Source: an uncultured Pseudomonadota bacterium
GTDB lineage: Bacteria > Pseudomonadota > Alphaproteobacteria > RF32 > CAG-239
NCBI GenBank assembly: GCA_949295395.1
Contig: CASFLB010000052.1
Coordinates: 1-8,151, forward strand
Reading direction: 5' to 3'
DNA: 8,151 nt
In this document: positions 1-5,355 of the stretch, piece by piece
Layout of the letters: each line of letters begins with the position of its first letter
Numbering within the stretch: position 1 is the first letter of the stretch
Translations under genes and position numbers: made by a program
Notes under the pieces: generated by a model
Told to the model about the DNA's origin: nothing
What the model saw: only the letters and a program-made list of their open reading frames with translations
The model's database searches: none

Positions 1-406
1 GAGTGGTTATAAAAAGAGCGGTGATAGTTGTATACCGGATAAAGATCCTTGTGATGATGTAACGGGTGTTTCTATTCCATCGCATGCTCATTGTACGAAG
101 AATTATGACGAATGTCCGTCTAAGTGCAAAGCATGGGCTTGCGACAGCGGTTGGGATAAGGTTGGTAATCGATGTGGTGTTCGTGCCGTGTTTTATGATG
201 CAGCTGATGTGACTTGTACACCGAATAATACATGGCCTCCTTATGATGGCTCAGGAACTTGTTATTGTTATGTGTCGTTTGGTGATAGTGATAGGATATT
301 TGAAATAGGTCCTACTCAAGGTGATGGAGCTTCTTGTGATGAGGTCTACTCGGTTGCCAGTACGAATTGCCGGTATGACTGCGAAGCTACCTATGTCTAT
401 GATTAA
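1..406 (+). CDS. Cys-rich probable surface or secreted protein, C-terminal part (5' end off window)
   Basis: The frame is open from base 2 to the TAA ending at 406 and has no start in the window, so this is the last 134 residues of a longer protein. The GTG at 188 lies inside this frame and is not a credible start. Thirteen cysteines occur in these 134 residues, with many Gly, Asp, Ser and Tyr. Two stretches look like repeat units: SGYKKSGDSC near the left edge and SGWDKVGNRC about 45 residues later, both of the form SG[YW]xKxG[DN]xC. Closely spaced pairs (CYC, CRYDC, CPSKC) add to the density. By general knowledge, this pattern fits disulfide-bonded extracytoplasmic proteins with EGF-like or other short Cys modules. 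The N-terminus is missing, so export is inferred. The family is not recognised. The gene ends 33 bases before an intrinsic terminator, so it is the last gene of its transcript. Confidence 0.75.
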   Translation, partial: SGYKKSGDSCIPDKDPCDDVTGVSIPSHAHCTKNYDECPSKCKAWACDSGWDKVGNRCGVRAVFYDAADVTCTPNNTWPPYDGSGTCYCYVSFGDSDRIFEIGPTQGDGASCDEVYSVASTNCRYDCEATYVYD

Positions 407-439
407 AGAAAGGAGAATTGCTTATTTTCTATAAATGAG

Positions 440-471
440 AAAGCAGAATCTTTTTAGGTTCTGCTTTTTTT
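440..471 (+). terminator. Intrinsic terminator of the Cys-rich gene
   Basis: A 9-bp stem pairs AAAGCAGAA (440-448) with TTCTGCTTT (459-467) around a 10-base loop. It runs into a T tract at 465-471. It lies 33 bases after the stop at 406 and before the promoter at 505, so it separates the two transcription units. Confidence 0.85.
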
Positions 472-504
472 GTTTTAATAAATATTCTTTTTTGGACATA
501 ATTG

Positions 505-533
505 TTGACAAAGTTTAAAAGTGTCTTTATGAT
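505..533 (+). promoter_or_regulatory. Near-consensus sigma70 promoter for the 467-residue protein gene
   Basis: TTGACA at 505-510 is a perfect -35 box. A 17-base spacer separates it from TATGAT at 528-533, which matches five of six bases of TATAAT. The start of transcription should fall near 540, leaving a short leader of about 16 bases that still holds the ribosome site GGAGG at 545-549, seven bases before the ATG at 557. Confidence 0.8.
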
Positions 534-556
534 GTCCTCAGATTGGAGGGCTTAAT

Positions 557-1960
557 ATGACAAAAAATGATGCTCAAAACGAAGAAAAAAATTTAGAAAA
601 TGAAGATGCAATCTCTCTTCAACCTTTGGAAGGTGATGGGCTTGGACAAGCGGAGGAAACTTCAGGCGTCGTTAATGAAGAAGAACAAACCATTGTTTTA
701 AATCCCATTAAACCGCTATCAAATGAGGAATTTAAACAACATTTTCTTGAGGAAATTGCTCAAGGTAATCCTGACTATTATCAAGAAGTGCTTAAGGCTT
801 GTTTGGAAGATGAGCCGGAGTTGAAAAATGACTCTAAGGCTTTGACGGATTCGGCTTATAAACTTTTAATCGGTTTTTATAATGATAATGTTGCCGCGGA
901 GTTTTTAGATGAAAAAATAGATGAGGCAAATAAAAGCTTGTTACGCGTTTGCTATTTTAGCGAGCAAGATATTATGTATATGAATGCCGTCAAAGAACAA
1001 AGCAATCAGCCTCTTTTGATTGTTCCTTATATCCGTGAGAGGTTGTCTCAAGTTGATGAACTGCAACCACTGTTGGCTTTAGGTAAAATGGTTGCTGAAG
1101 CACGTGATTGTGCCATTAATCCCGATAAAGAGGTTAACAATTATAGTGCGGCTCAGTTGGTGGAGGAAATTAATCAATTTGAGCCAATGCTTTCGGCTGA
1201 AAATAAGGCAAAGATAAATTATATTGCCTCAAAAGTTTATTATCGTATGCGGCTCGAAAAGGCTGATTTTGGGCCGGCTAAGGATATGGAACTTAATTGT
1301 TTGCGGAAAGCTTTGACCTATTCTTCCGATTATAAGCTTATTTCTTATTGTCAGGGGCGTCTTGCGGATAAAAATGATAAAATTGTGTTGAGAGCTTATA
1401 AACACGCTTTGTCTTCGGCTAAAGACCGTCAGGAAAAGTCGCAGATTAATCTTGCTTTGGCCGATATTTATACAAGCCGTGCGACAAGAATCGGGTTTTT
1501 GACCTCTAATAGCGATAAAAAAATTTCGGCAGAGAAGTCTATTCACCATTTGATGGATGCTTATCGTTATTCTTCAAAAGACTCCCGTATTCATGTTCTG
1601 AAACGAATCGCCGAAATGCAACGAACTTTGGGGCAAAAAGATGAGTGGAAAAATACGAAAACCGTTATTGCTCTTAAATTTCTTAAAGGTGAAGAACGTT
1701 GTATGGCGCTGTCGTCCATTGCTGATAAAACTCATGATTTGAGTTATTACCACAAAGCTCTTGCCGAAGCGAAAAAAGCTAAAATTCCGCAGGTTTCAAA
1801 ACGACGGATTCAGGAAATTGTTTACGGAAAACTGTTTAATCAGCTTCCTGAAGGGGCTGAAAAACAAGATGTTGCCAAAAAGCTTGAGCATATTCGTAAG
1901 CAGTCGCGGCTTGATATTAATAAGCTGTTTTCTTTGGAAAAAAATAAGAAAACAAAGTAG
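557..1960 (+). CDS. Hypothetical helical TPR-like cytoplasmic protein (467 aa)
   Basis: I do not recognise this protein. The ATG at 557 is supported by GGAGG seven bases upstream and a strong promoter just before it. There is no signal peptide or membrane segment, so it should be cytoplasmic. Residues 1-50 are acidic and low in complexity (rich in E, N, D and Q) and are probably disordered. From about 56 the chain is almost entirely amphipathic helix. Regions near 219-287, 296-338 and 380-405 show the helix-turn-helix pairing and the small/aromatic spacing of degenerate TPR or SEL1-like repeats, for example KALTYSSDYKLISYCQGRLA (251-270) and LALADIYTS (299-307). The C-terminus (about 440-467) is strongly basic. 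Such repeats usually serve protein-protein contact, so a scaffold or adaptor role is possible but unproven. It is transcribed alone: a terminator lies before it and a separate tRNA promoter follows. Confidence 0.8.
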   Translation: MTKNDAQNEEKNLENEDAISLQPLEGDGLGQAEETSGVVNEEEQTIVLNPIKPLSNEEFKQHFLEEIAQGNPDYYQEVLKACLEDEPELKNDSKALTDSAYKLLIGFYNDNVAAEFLDEKIDEANKSLLRVCYFSEQDIMYMNAVKEQSNQPLLIVPYIRERLSQVDELQPLLALGKMVAEARDCAINPDKEVNNYSAAQLVEEINQFEPMLSAENKAKINYIASKVYYRMRLEKADFGPAKDMELNCLRKALTYSSDYKLISYCQGRLADKNDKIVLRAYKHALSSAKDRQEKSQINLALADIYTSRATRIGFLTSNSDKKISAEKSIHHLMDAYRYSSKDSRIHVLKRIAEMQRTLGQKDEWKNTKTVIALKFLKGEERCMALSSIADKTHDLSYYHKALAEAKKAKIPQVSKRRIQEIVYGKLFNQLPEGAEKQDVAKKLEHIRKQSRLDINKLFSLEKNKKTK

Positions 1961-1983
1961 TTTGTTGATTTTTGATTTTTTCA

Positions 1984-2012
1984 TTGACAAGGGGTGTTCT
2001 CTGATATATACA
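1984..2012 (+). promoter_or_regulatory. Probable promoter of tRNA-Thr
   Basis: A perfect TTGACA lies at 1984-1989. The best-spaced -10 is TATACA at 2007-2012 (17-base spacer); TATATA at 2005-2010 (15-base spacer) is the alternative. It starts 24 bases after the preceding stop and 42 bases before the mature tRNA, so the tRNA has its own promoter. The -10 box is imperfect. Confidence 0.6.
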
Positions 2013-2025
2013 TTCTCTTGTCGTT

Positions 2026-2101
2026 GCCGACATAGCTCAGTTGGTAGAGCTACTGATTTGTAATCAGTGGGTCGGGAGTTCAAGTCTCTCTGTCGGCACC
2101 A
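2026..2101 (+). tRNA. tRNA-Thr (anticodon UGU)
   Basis: A complete 76-base cloverleaf. The acceptor arm GCCGACA (2026-2032) pairs fully with TGTCGGC. The D stem is GCTC/GAGC with the loop AGTTGGTA. The anticodon stem ACTGA/TCAGT (2052-2056/2064-2068) holds the loop TTTGTAA, which places anticodon TGT at 2059-2061 and reads ACA threonine codons. The T stem GGGAG/CTCTC has one G-T pair around TTCAAGT. The discriminator is A, and CCA is encoded at 2099-2101. Confidence 0.97.
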
Positions 2102-2103
2102 TT

Positions 2104-2131
2104 AAAAAGCCTCCATTAAGGAGGCTTTTTT
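2104..2131 (+). terminator. Intrinsic terminator of tRNA-Thr (bidirectional)
   Basis: An 11-bp stem pairs AAAAAGCCTCC (2104-2114) with GGAGGCTTTTT (2120-2130) around the loop ATTAA. The A run on the 5' side and the T run on the 3' side let it work on both strands. It starts three bases after the tRNA CCA end. Confidence 0.9.
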
Positions 2132-2142
2132 GTTGTAACAAG

Positions 2143-2177
2143 AAAGGGAGATTTGGTAACAAATCTCCCTTTTTTTT
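2143..2177 (+). terminator. Second tandem terminator hairpin between tRNA-Thr and the convergent HAD gene
   Basis: AAAGGGAGATTT (2143-2154) pairs with AAATCTCCCTTT (2161-2172). An inner G-C pair closes a GTAA tetraloop, and a T tract runs to 2177. On the plus strand it backs up the tRNA terminator. It also lies 39 bases past the stop of the minus-strand HAD gene and may end that transcript, although its T tract on that strand is interrupted (TTTCTTGTT). Confidence 0.8.
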
Positions 2178-2215
2178 GGCGGATTATTTAATCTAGAATG
2201 GCCATAAAGTGTTTA

Positions 2216-2881
2216 TTATTCCATTGTTGTGTTGTTTTTGAGCCAGTCTTTGAGTTCTTGCAAGCTGTGAACTTCAGGAATCCAATTTAATTCTTCAGGC
2301 AAATCGGTTGTAAACTCGCAACGATAACGTATCGGATGCGCTCCGACATTGATGGCGGCATATTGATTATAAATTCGGTCATCGACCAAAATTGTTTCTT
2401 CGGCTTTTAGGCCATATTTATCAAAGCAGCTTTTGAGCATGTCTTCTTTGGCCGAATCGTGCATGAATTTTCCGTGTTGGACACATTCAATGGTTAAAAA
2501 TTCTGTGACATCAGCCAATAGATTATTCAAAAAACGCTTTTTGGTTTCAACATCAAAGGTTGCCGACATTGTGAATTGGCGATAGCCTTTATCGTGTAAT
2601 TCCTTCAAGGTTTCGATAACATGAGGGTACAATGGACGATTGGTAAAAAATTCGGGTGAATGGCAAAAGTCATAATCCATTTCTTGTCCCATTTGGGGAT
2701 GGGTTTTGAGCTCTAAAGCGCCATATTTCGGAACAATCGGCAAGACTTTGGGCAAGTCCTCCCATTTGATGTTGCCGTAGGTCGGAGCATATTTCGGATG
2801 TTTGGTCAAGAAGTTATAATAAGCGTAATTTAAGTTTGCCAAGACGCCGTCAACATCCCAAAATATGTTTTTGATAATCAT
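2216..2881 (-). CDS. HAD-superfamily hydrolase (probable phosphatase, 221 aa)
   Basis: The four haloacid dehalogenase motifs are in order. Motif I is DVDGV at residues 9-13, with nucleophile Asp9 and acid/base Asp11. Motif II is in TMSAT at 104-108 (Ser106). Motif III is Lys145 in DSAKEDM. Motif IV is LVDDR at 165-169, where Asp167 and Asp168 bind Mg2+. About 85 residues between motif I and the core form an aromatic-rich cap (YAYYNFL, PLYPHVIETL), which normally sets substrate choice. The family mostly hydrolyses small phosphoesters; the substrate here cannot be told. No signal peptide is seen, so it should be cytoplasmic. The start is supported by GGAG on the minus strand (2889-2892), seven bases before the ATG. 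A candidate small RNA ends about 78 bases upstream on the same strand, so either it stands alone or that RNA is its leader. Confidence 0.88.
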   Translation of the reverse strand: MIIKNIFWDVDGVLANLNYAYYNFLTKHPKYAPTYGNIKWEDLPKVLPIVPKYGALELKTHPQMGQEMDYDFCHSPEFFTNRPLYPHVIETLKELHDKGYRQFTMSATFDVETKKRFLNNLLADVTEFLTIECVQHGKFMHDSAKEDMLKSCFDKYGLKAEETILVDDRIYNQYAAINVGAHPIRYRCEFTTDLPEELNWIPEVHSLQELKDWLKNNTTME

Positions 2882-2958
2882 TCTTATTCTCCGCTGTTTT
2901 TTATTAATAGCTTATCTTGGCATATTATTTTAATTTTTTCAAATAAATTGTAAATAAT

Positions 2959-2992
2959 AAAAAAACGAGGCCGGCATTAGGGGATGCGGCCT
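2959..2992 (-). terminator. Intrinsic terminator of the candidate small RNA
   Basis: On the minus strand CGAGGCCG pairs with CGGCCTCG (outer 8 bp), extended by CAT/ATG with a bulged C around CCCCTA. Seven T residues follow (plus-strand A run 2959-2965). On the plus strand there is no T tract after the stem, so it acts only for minus-strand transcription. Confidence 0.85.
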
Positions 2993-3131
2993 CGTGAGAT
3001 AGTCTGCCGTTGAGTTTGATCCGGCAGACTTTCTCTTAAAGCGGTAGACCATATTTTTTATTTGGAGCTTTTAGAAGGAAGGTCTATGTTGCCCGCTTTT
3101 CGAGAGTTCTTTTACGTTGTTTAACAAATTC
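2959..3131 (-). ncRNA. Candidate structured small RNA (about 173 nt), family not recognised
   Basis: Read on the minus strand, this segment has a promoter upstream (3138-3166), an intrinsic terminator at its end, and no useful ORF. Hairpin A pairs AAAGCGG and TAGACC (minus strand, 3099-3093 and 3086-3081) with GGTCTA and CCGCTTT (3050-3045 and 3044-3038). It has a one-sided bulge and a roughly 30-base apical loop containing TTCCTTCT and GCTCC, and a flanking CTCT/AGAG extends it. Hairpin B is a perfect 9-bp stem, AGTCTGCCG/CGGCAGACT, with a 12-base loop (3021-3001). Hairpin C is the terminator, with CCCCT in its loop. Pyrimidine- or C-rich loops that mirror ribosome sites are known in trans-acting sRNAs of alphaproteobacteria, so such a role is a plausible inference. 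Alternatives are a leader/attenuator of the HAD gene or a divergent housekeeping RNA. The 5' and 3' ends do not pair as in 6S RNA. Confidence 0.6.
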
Positions 3132-3137
3132 GACGTA

Positions 3138-3166
3138 AAGATAATTTATTTTTTAAATTTTGTCAA
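3138..3166 (-). promoter_or_regulatory. Promoter of the candidate small RNA
   Basis: On the minus strand a perfect TTGACA (3166-3161) is followed by exactly 17 bases and then TATCTT (3143-3138), which matches four of six bases of TATAAT. The predicted start is a purine at about 3131 or 3130. The region is AT-rich, so chance -10 matches are easy, but the -35 with exact spacing and a terminator about 170 bases downstream fit together well. Confidence 0.65.
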
Positions 3167-3177
3167 TAAGAAATTTT

Positions 3178-3219
3178 AAAAAAATTGCCGTTTTTTTATT
3201 TTTTTTAGTAACGGCAATT
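3178..3219 (-). terminator. Intrinsic terminator of the ferritin-like gene
   Basis: A 10-bp stem pairs AATTGCCGTT (3183-3192) with AACGGCAATT (3210-3219). On the minus strand it is followed by a T run (3184-3178). It lies about 57 bases past the ferritin-like stop codon and just upstream of the small-RNA promoter, so the two are separate transcripts. The 17-base loop is longer than usual. Confidence 0.75.
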
Positions 3220-3275
3220 ATAATCAATTGTAATTCAATAAAATAATTTTTTAACAAAATTTTAAAAACGAGAGT

Positions 3276-3773
3276 CTATATTTTGCCACATTTAGCCTTA
3301 ATAGAGCAAATTAAGCCGTCAAGGTCTTGTTCGTGTTCGACTTCGTCTTTTAAAATACTCAACGCCATGTCAAATGTTATATAGTCTTTTCCGTGCGTTT
3401 GCTCACATATTTTTTGATAGCGCATGATGGCACAGCGTTCCGAGGCTAAATTTTGCTCCAAAAGCTTTAATGATGAAAAGTCTTTGGGTTCTTCGTATTT
3501 GCATTTTGCCTTTTTTTCCCATTGATTGGGGTGGGTAAGCGGGATACCTCCGAGTTCAGCCAAGCGTTTGGCTATTTTTTCTGCGTGTTCAAGTTCTTCT
3601 TTGGCGTGTTCCATAAATTCATCTCTGACTAAGGCATCTTGCACGCCTTGGGCAACTTGCGCTCCAACCCAATATTGATAGTAAGCCAGCCATTCTTCCG
3701 CTAAAGCTTCGTTTAATTCTTCATTGAGTTTTTTGACGTCAAGGTCACAAATTTTTATCGCTATGTCGGACAT
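3276..3773 (-). CDS. Ferritin-like diiron protein (bacterioferritin-type four-helix bundle, 165 aa)
   Basis: A four-helix diiron protein, probably storing or oxidising iron or detoxifying peroxide in the cytoplasm. The start at 3773 is preferred over an in-frame ATG 63 bases upstream because AGGAG sits seven bases before it and the extra N-terminal residues are not conserved-looking. Predicted metal ligands are Glu27 (EWLAYYQY), Glu60 and His63 (EELEH), Glu112 (ASERCAIMRY), and Glu144 and His147 (DEVEH). The Glu27-Glu60 and Glu112-Glu144 spacings are 33 and 32, close to the 33 of E. coli bacterioferritin. The residue matching the haem ligand Met52 of that protein is Leu61, so haem binding is unlikely. 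Six cysteines (9, 91, 114, 123, 156, 162) are unusual for the family. Rubrerythrin-like or DPS-like relatives cannot be excluded. No rubredoxin domain is present. It is divergent from rpe and ends at its own terminator. Confidence 0.87.
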   Translation of the reverse strand: MSDIAIKICDLDVKKLNEELNEALAEEWLAYYQYWVGAQVAQGVQDALVRDEFMEHAKEELEHAEKIAKRLAELGGIPLTHPNQWEKKAKCKYEEPKDFSSLKLLEQNLASERCAIMRYQKICEQTHGKDYITFDMALSILKDEVEHEQDLDGLICSIKAKCGKI

Positions 3774-3817
3774 AACCTTTCTCCTTGTTAAATTTGTTAT
3801 CGTTAATGGAGGTAATG

Positions 3818-3837
3818 CTTGATTTGAAAAAATCAAG
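3818..3837. repeat. Inverted repeat upstream of the ferritin-like gene
   Basis: A perfect 8-bp inverted repeat, CTTGATTT/AAATCAAG, with GAAA between. It lies 45 bases upstream of the ferritin-like start and has no T tract after it in the gene's direction, so it is more likely an operator or leader hairpin than a terminator. Its inner half-sites TGATTT/AAATCA recur in inverted order in the next repeat. Confidence 0.5.
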
Positions 3838-3853
3838 AAGTCTTACTTTTATT

Positions 3854-3884
3854 TAGACTCTTTTAAATCAGTCTGATTTATAAT
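3854..3884 (+). promoter_or_regulatory. Probable promoter of rpe
   Basis: A perfect TATAAT lies at 3879-3884, 33 bases before the rpe ATG. The best -35 is weak: TAGACT at 3854-3859, four of six matches with a long 19-base spacer. A weak -35 plus an overlapping palindrome suggests a regulated promoter. Confidence 0.5.
3864..3880. promoter_or_regulatory. Palindromic operator-like site overlapping the rpe -10 region
   Basis: TAAATCA and TGATTTA form a perfect 7-bp inverted repeat around GTC. Its right end overlaps the TATAAT at 3879-3884. A dimeric regulator bound here would block the rpe promoter and could also act on the divergent ferritin-like gene. No regulator gene is nearby, and the site does not clearly match a box I can name. 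Confidence 0.45.
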
Positions 3885-3916
3885 AAGCAAAATATTCTTT
3901 TAAGGAGATGTTCGTT

Positions 3917-4558
3917 ATGGTCAAAGTTGCCCCGAGCCTGTTATCGGCTGATTTTGGTAATTTGGAAGAAGAAATTCATAAACTGGAAGCCGCCGGCGCC
4001 GATATGTTGCATTTTGATGTGATGGACGGTGTGTTTGTTCCGAATCTAACTTTCGGGGCGCCGGTTATCAAAGAGCTTCGGCCAAGAAGCCGTTTGTGCT
4101 TTGATACCCATCTTATGGTTAAAAATCCTGAAAAAATGTTGGCCTCGATTGCCGCGGCCGGCGCCGATATTATTACCGTTCATGCCGAAGCCGTTACTCA
4201 TCTTGATAAGGCTCTTGATGAAATTCGCTCCTTAGGCTGCCGCGCCGGTGTTTCTCTTAATCCGGCAACCTCAGAACGGGTTTTGGACTATGTGTTGGAT
4301 AAGCTTGATTTGATCTTGGTCATGAGTGTTAATCCTGGGTTTGGCGGACAGAGCTTTATTTCTTCTCAGTTGGAAAAAATTATACGAATTAAAGAAATGA
4401 TTGCCGGTTATGATATTGAGCTTGAGGTCGACGGCGGCATTAATTGTGAAACCGCTCCGGATTGTGTGCGTGCCGGTGCCGATATCTTGGTGGCCGGTAC
4501 AGCCGTTTTTGCAACCGATGATTATGCCGCAAATATACAGGCTTTAAGGCAATATTAA
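3917..4558 (+). CDS. rpe: Ribulose-phosphate 3-epimerase
   Basis: Interconverts ribulose 5-phosphate and xylulose 5-phosphate in the pentose phosphate pathway, in the cytoplasm. The 213-residue length is normal for the family. Motifs along the TIM barrel are APSLLSADF (5-13), HFDVMDGVFVPN (32-43) with metal ligand His32 and catalytic Asp34, DTHLMV (63-68) with His65, MSVNPGFGGQSF (136-147), and VDGGIN (171-176) with catalytic Asp172. The phosphate-binding AGTAVF is at 193-198. The start at 3917 is chosen over the ATG at 3908 because TAAGGAG (3901-3907) touches the latter directly but lies nine bases before the former. The gene is divergent from the ferritin-like gene and has a TATAAT upstream. 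The response regulator follows after 50 bases with no terminator between them. Confidence 0.96.
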   Translation: MVKVAPSLLSADFGNLEEEIHKLEAAGADMLHFDVMDGVFVPNLTFGAPVIKELRPRSRLCFDTHLMVKNPEKMLASIAAAGADIITVHAEAVTHLDKALDEIRSLGCRAGVSLNPATSERVLDYVLDKLDLILVMSVNPGFGGQSFISSQLEKIIRIKEMIAGYDIELEVDGGINCETAPDCVRAGADILVAGTAVFATDDYAANIQALRQY

Positions 4559-4608
4559 CTCTCAGATGTTAAGGTGAGTTCTAGCTTAATTGTGAAGGAA
4601 CGTGCGGT

Positions 4609-5310
4609 ATGTCTAATCTTGTTATGATTGTTGAAGATGAAGAGGCCTTGGCTCTGCTGTTGAAATATAATTTGGAAAAAGAAGGGTTTGAGGTTAAACA
4701 TGTCAGCCGTGGGGCTTTGGCTTTGGCTGAGATTGAGAAACACCAACCGTCCGTTATACTTTTGGACTGGATGCTTCCGGAAATGTCCGGTGTTGAAATT
4801 TGTAAACTCTTGCGCTCAAAGCCTGATATTAAAAATATTCCGGTTATTATGCTGACCGCAAAAGGTGAAGAAGAAGATAAAATTAAAGGTCTGACCGCAG
4901 GTGCCGACGATTATGTGACTAAGCCGTTTTCTGTGCCGGAGTTGGTGGCTCGTGTTAAAGCTCAAATGCGGCGTGCTCCTGAACCACAGACGGCAACTGA
5001 GCTCGTGTTTGAAGATATTCGTATGAATTTGGTGGAGAAAAAGGTTTTTCGTGGGGATAATTTTATTCATCTCGGACCGACGGAATTCCGTCTTTTGAAA
5101 ATGATGATGGAAACTCCGGGGAAAATTTTTTCTCGAGAATATTTGCTTAAAAATGTTTGGGGAACAAACATCTATGTTGAGACGCGCACCGTTGATGTTC
5201 ATATTCGTCGTTTGCGTAAGTCGTTGAATGAATATGGACCCGATTATATTCGTACCGTGCGGGCAACAGGTTATGGTCTTGATCATCATCCTGTTAATGA
5301 GGAACTCTAA
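4609..5310 (+). CDS. phoB: OmpR/PhoB-family response regulator, most like PhoB
   Basis: A two-domain transcription regulator of 233 residues. The receiver domain (about 4-120) has the acidic pocket at 9-11 (EDE), phospho-acceptor Asp53 in LLDWMLP, Thr83 in MLTAK and Lys105 in VTKPF. The C-terminal winged helix (about 130-230) has the PTEFRLL helix, the recognition-helix stretch VDVHIRRLRKSL and the terminal RATGYGL wing. The N-terminal sequence and overall pattern match PhoB, which binds pho boxes during phosphate starvation after phosphorylation by PhoR. No PhoR, PhoU or Pst gene is in the window, so the symbol rests on sequence resemblance alone, and a related OmpR-type regulator is possible. 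AAGGA lies nine bases before the ATG. It is probably read through from rpe and ends at the strong terminator at 5314. Confidence 0.85.
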   Translation: MSNLVMIVEDEEALALLLKYNLEKEGFEVKHVSRGALALAEIEKHQPSVILLDWMLPEMSGVEICKLLRSKPDIKNIPVIMLTAKGEEEDKIKGLTAGADDYVTKPFSVPELVARVKAQMRRAPEPQTATELVFEDIRMNLVEKKVFRGDNFIHLGPTEFRLLKMMMETPGKIFSREYLLKNVWGTNIYVETRTVDVHIRRLRKSLNEYGPDYIRTVRATGYGLDHHPVNEEL

Positions 5311-5313
5311 AAC

Positions 5314-5355
5314 AAAGAAACAGTTCTAAGTCGTAACTTAGAACTGTTTCTTTTT
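5314..5355 (+). terminator. Strong bidirectional terminator between convergent genes
   Basis: A perfect 18-bp stem joins 5314-5331 to 5336-5353 around a CGTA loop, with T residues to 5355 on the plus strand. It begins four bases past the phoB stop. On the minus strand it directly abuts the stop codon of the convergent unknown gene (5354-5356), so one hairpin serves both. Confidence 0.92.

Noticed and set aside
188..406. Separate 72-residue protein starting at GTG 188
   Set aside because: The same frame is open to the left edge with the same Cys-rich composition, and no ribosome site precedes the GTG.
410..439. Tiny TTG-started frame after AAAGGAG at 411
   Set aside because: It is only six codons long, uses a rare start, and lies between a stop codon and its terminator.
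1761..2063. Plus-strand ORF of 100 codons
   Set aside because: It overlaps the end of the 467-residue gene in another frame and runs into the tRNA.
1796..2083. Minus-strand ORF starting MNSRPTDYKSVALPTELC
   Set aside because: Its N-terminus is simply the antisense translation of the tRNA-Thr gene, a common annotation artefact, and the rest lies antisense to the 467-residue gene.
2959..3131. 6S RNA, SRP RNA or tmRNA
   Set aside because: The ends do not pair into the long closing stem of 6S, the SRP GGAA tetraloop region with its AGCAGC partner is absent, and no tmRNA acceptor or tag frame is seen.
3774..3836. Longer N-terminus of the ferritin-like protein
   Set aside because: AGGAG is correctly spaced only before the ATG at 3773, and the added residues cross the operator-like repeat.
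3908..3916. rpe start at ATG 3908
   Set aside because: The Shine-Dalgarno sequence touches this ATG; the ATG at 3917 has correct spacing and gives the family's usual N-terminus.
3980..4490. Recurrent GCCGGCGCCGATAT-like repeats in rpe
   Set aside because: They encode the recurring AGAD motif of the TIM barrel and are explained by protein sequence.
4816..5289. Minus-strand ORF of 157 codons
   Set aside because: It lies wholly opposite phoB, has no family resemblance, and phoB is certain.
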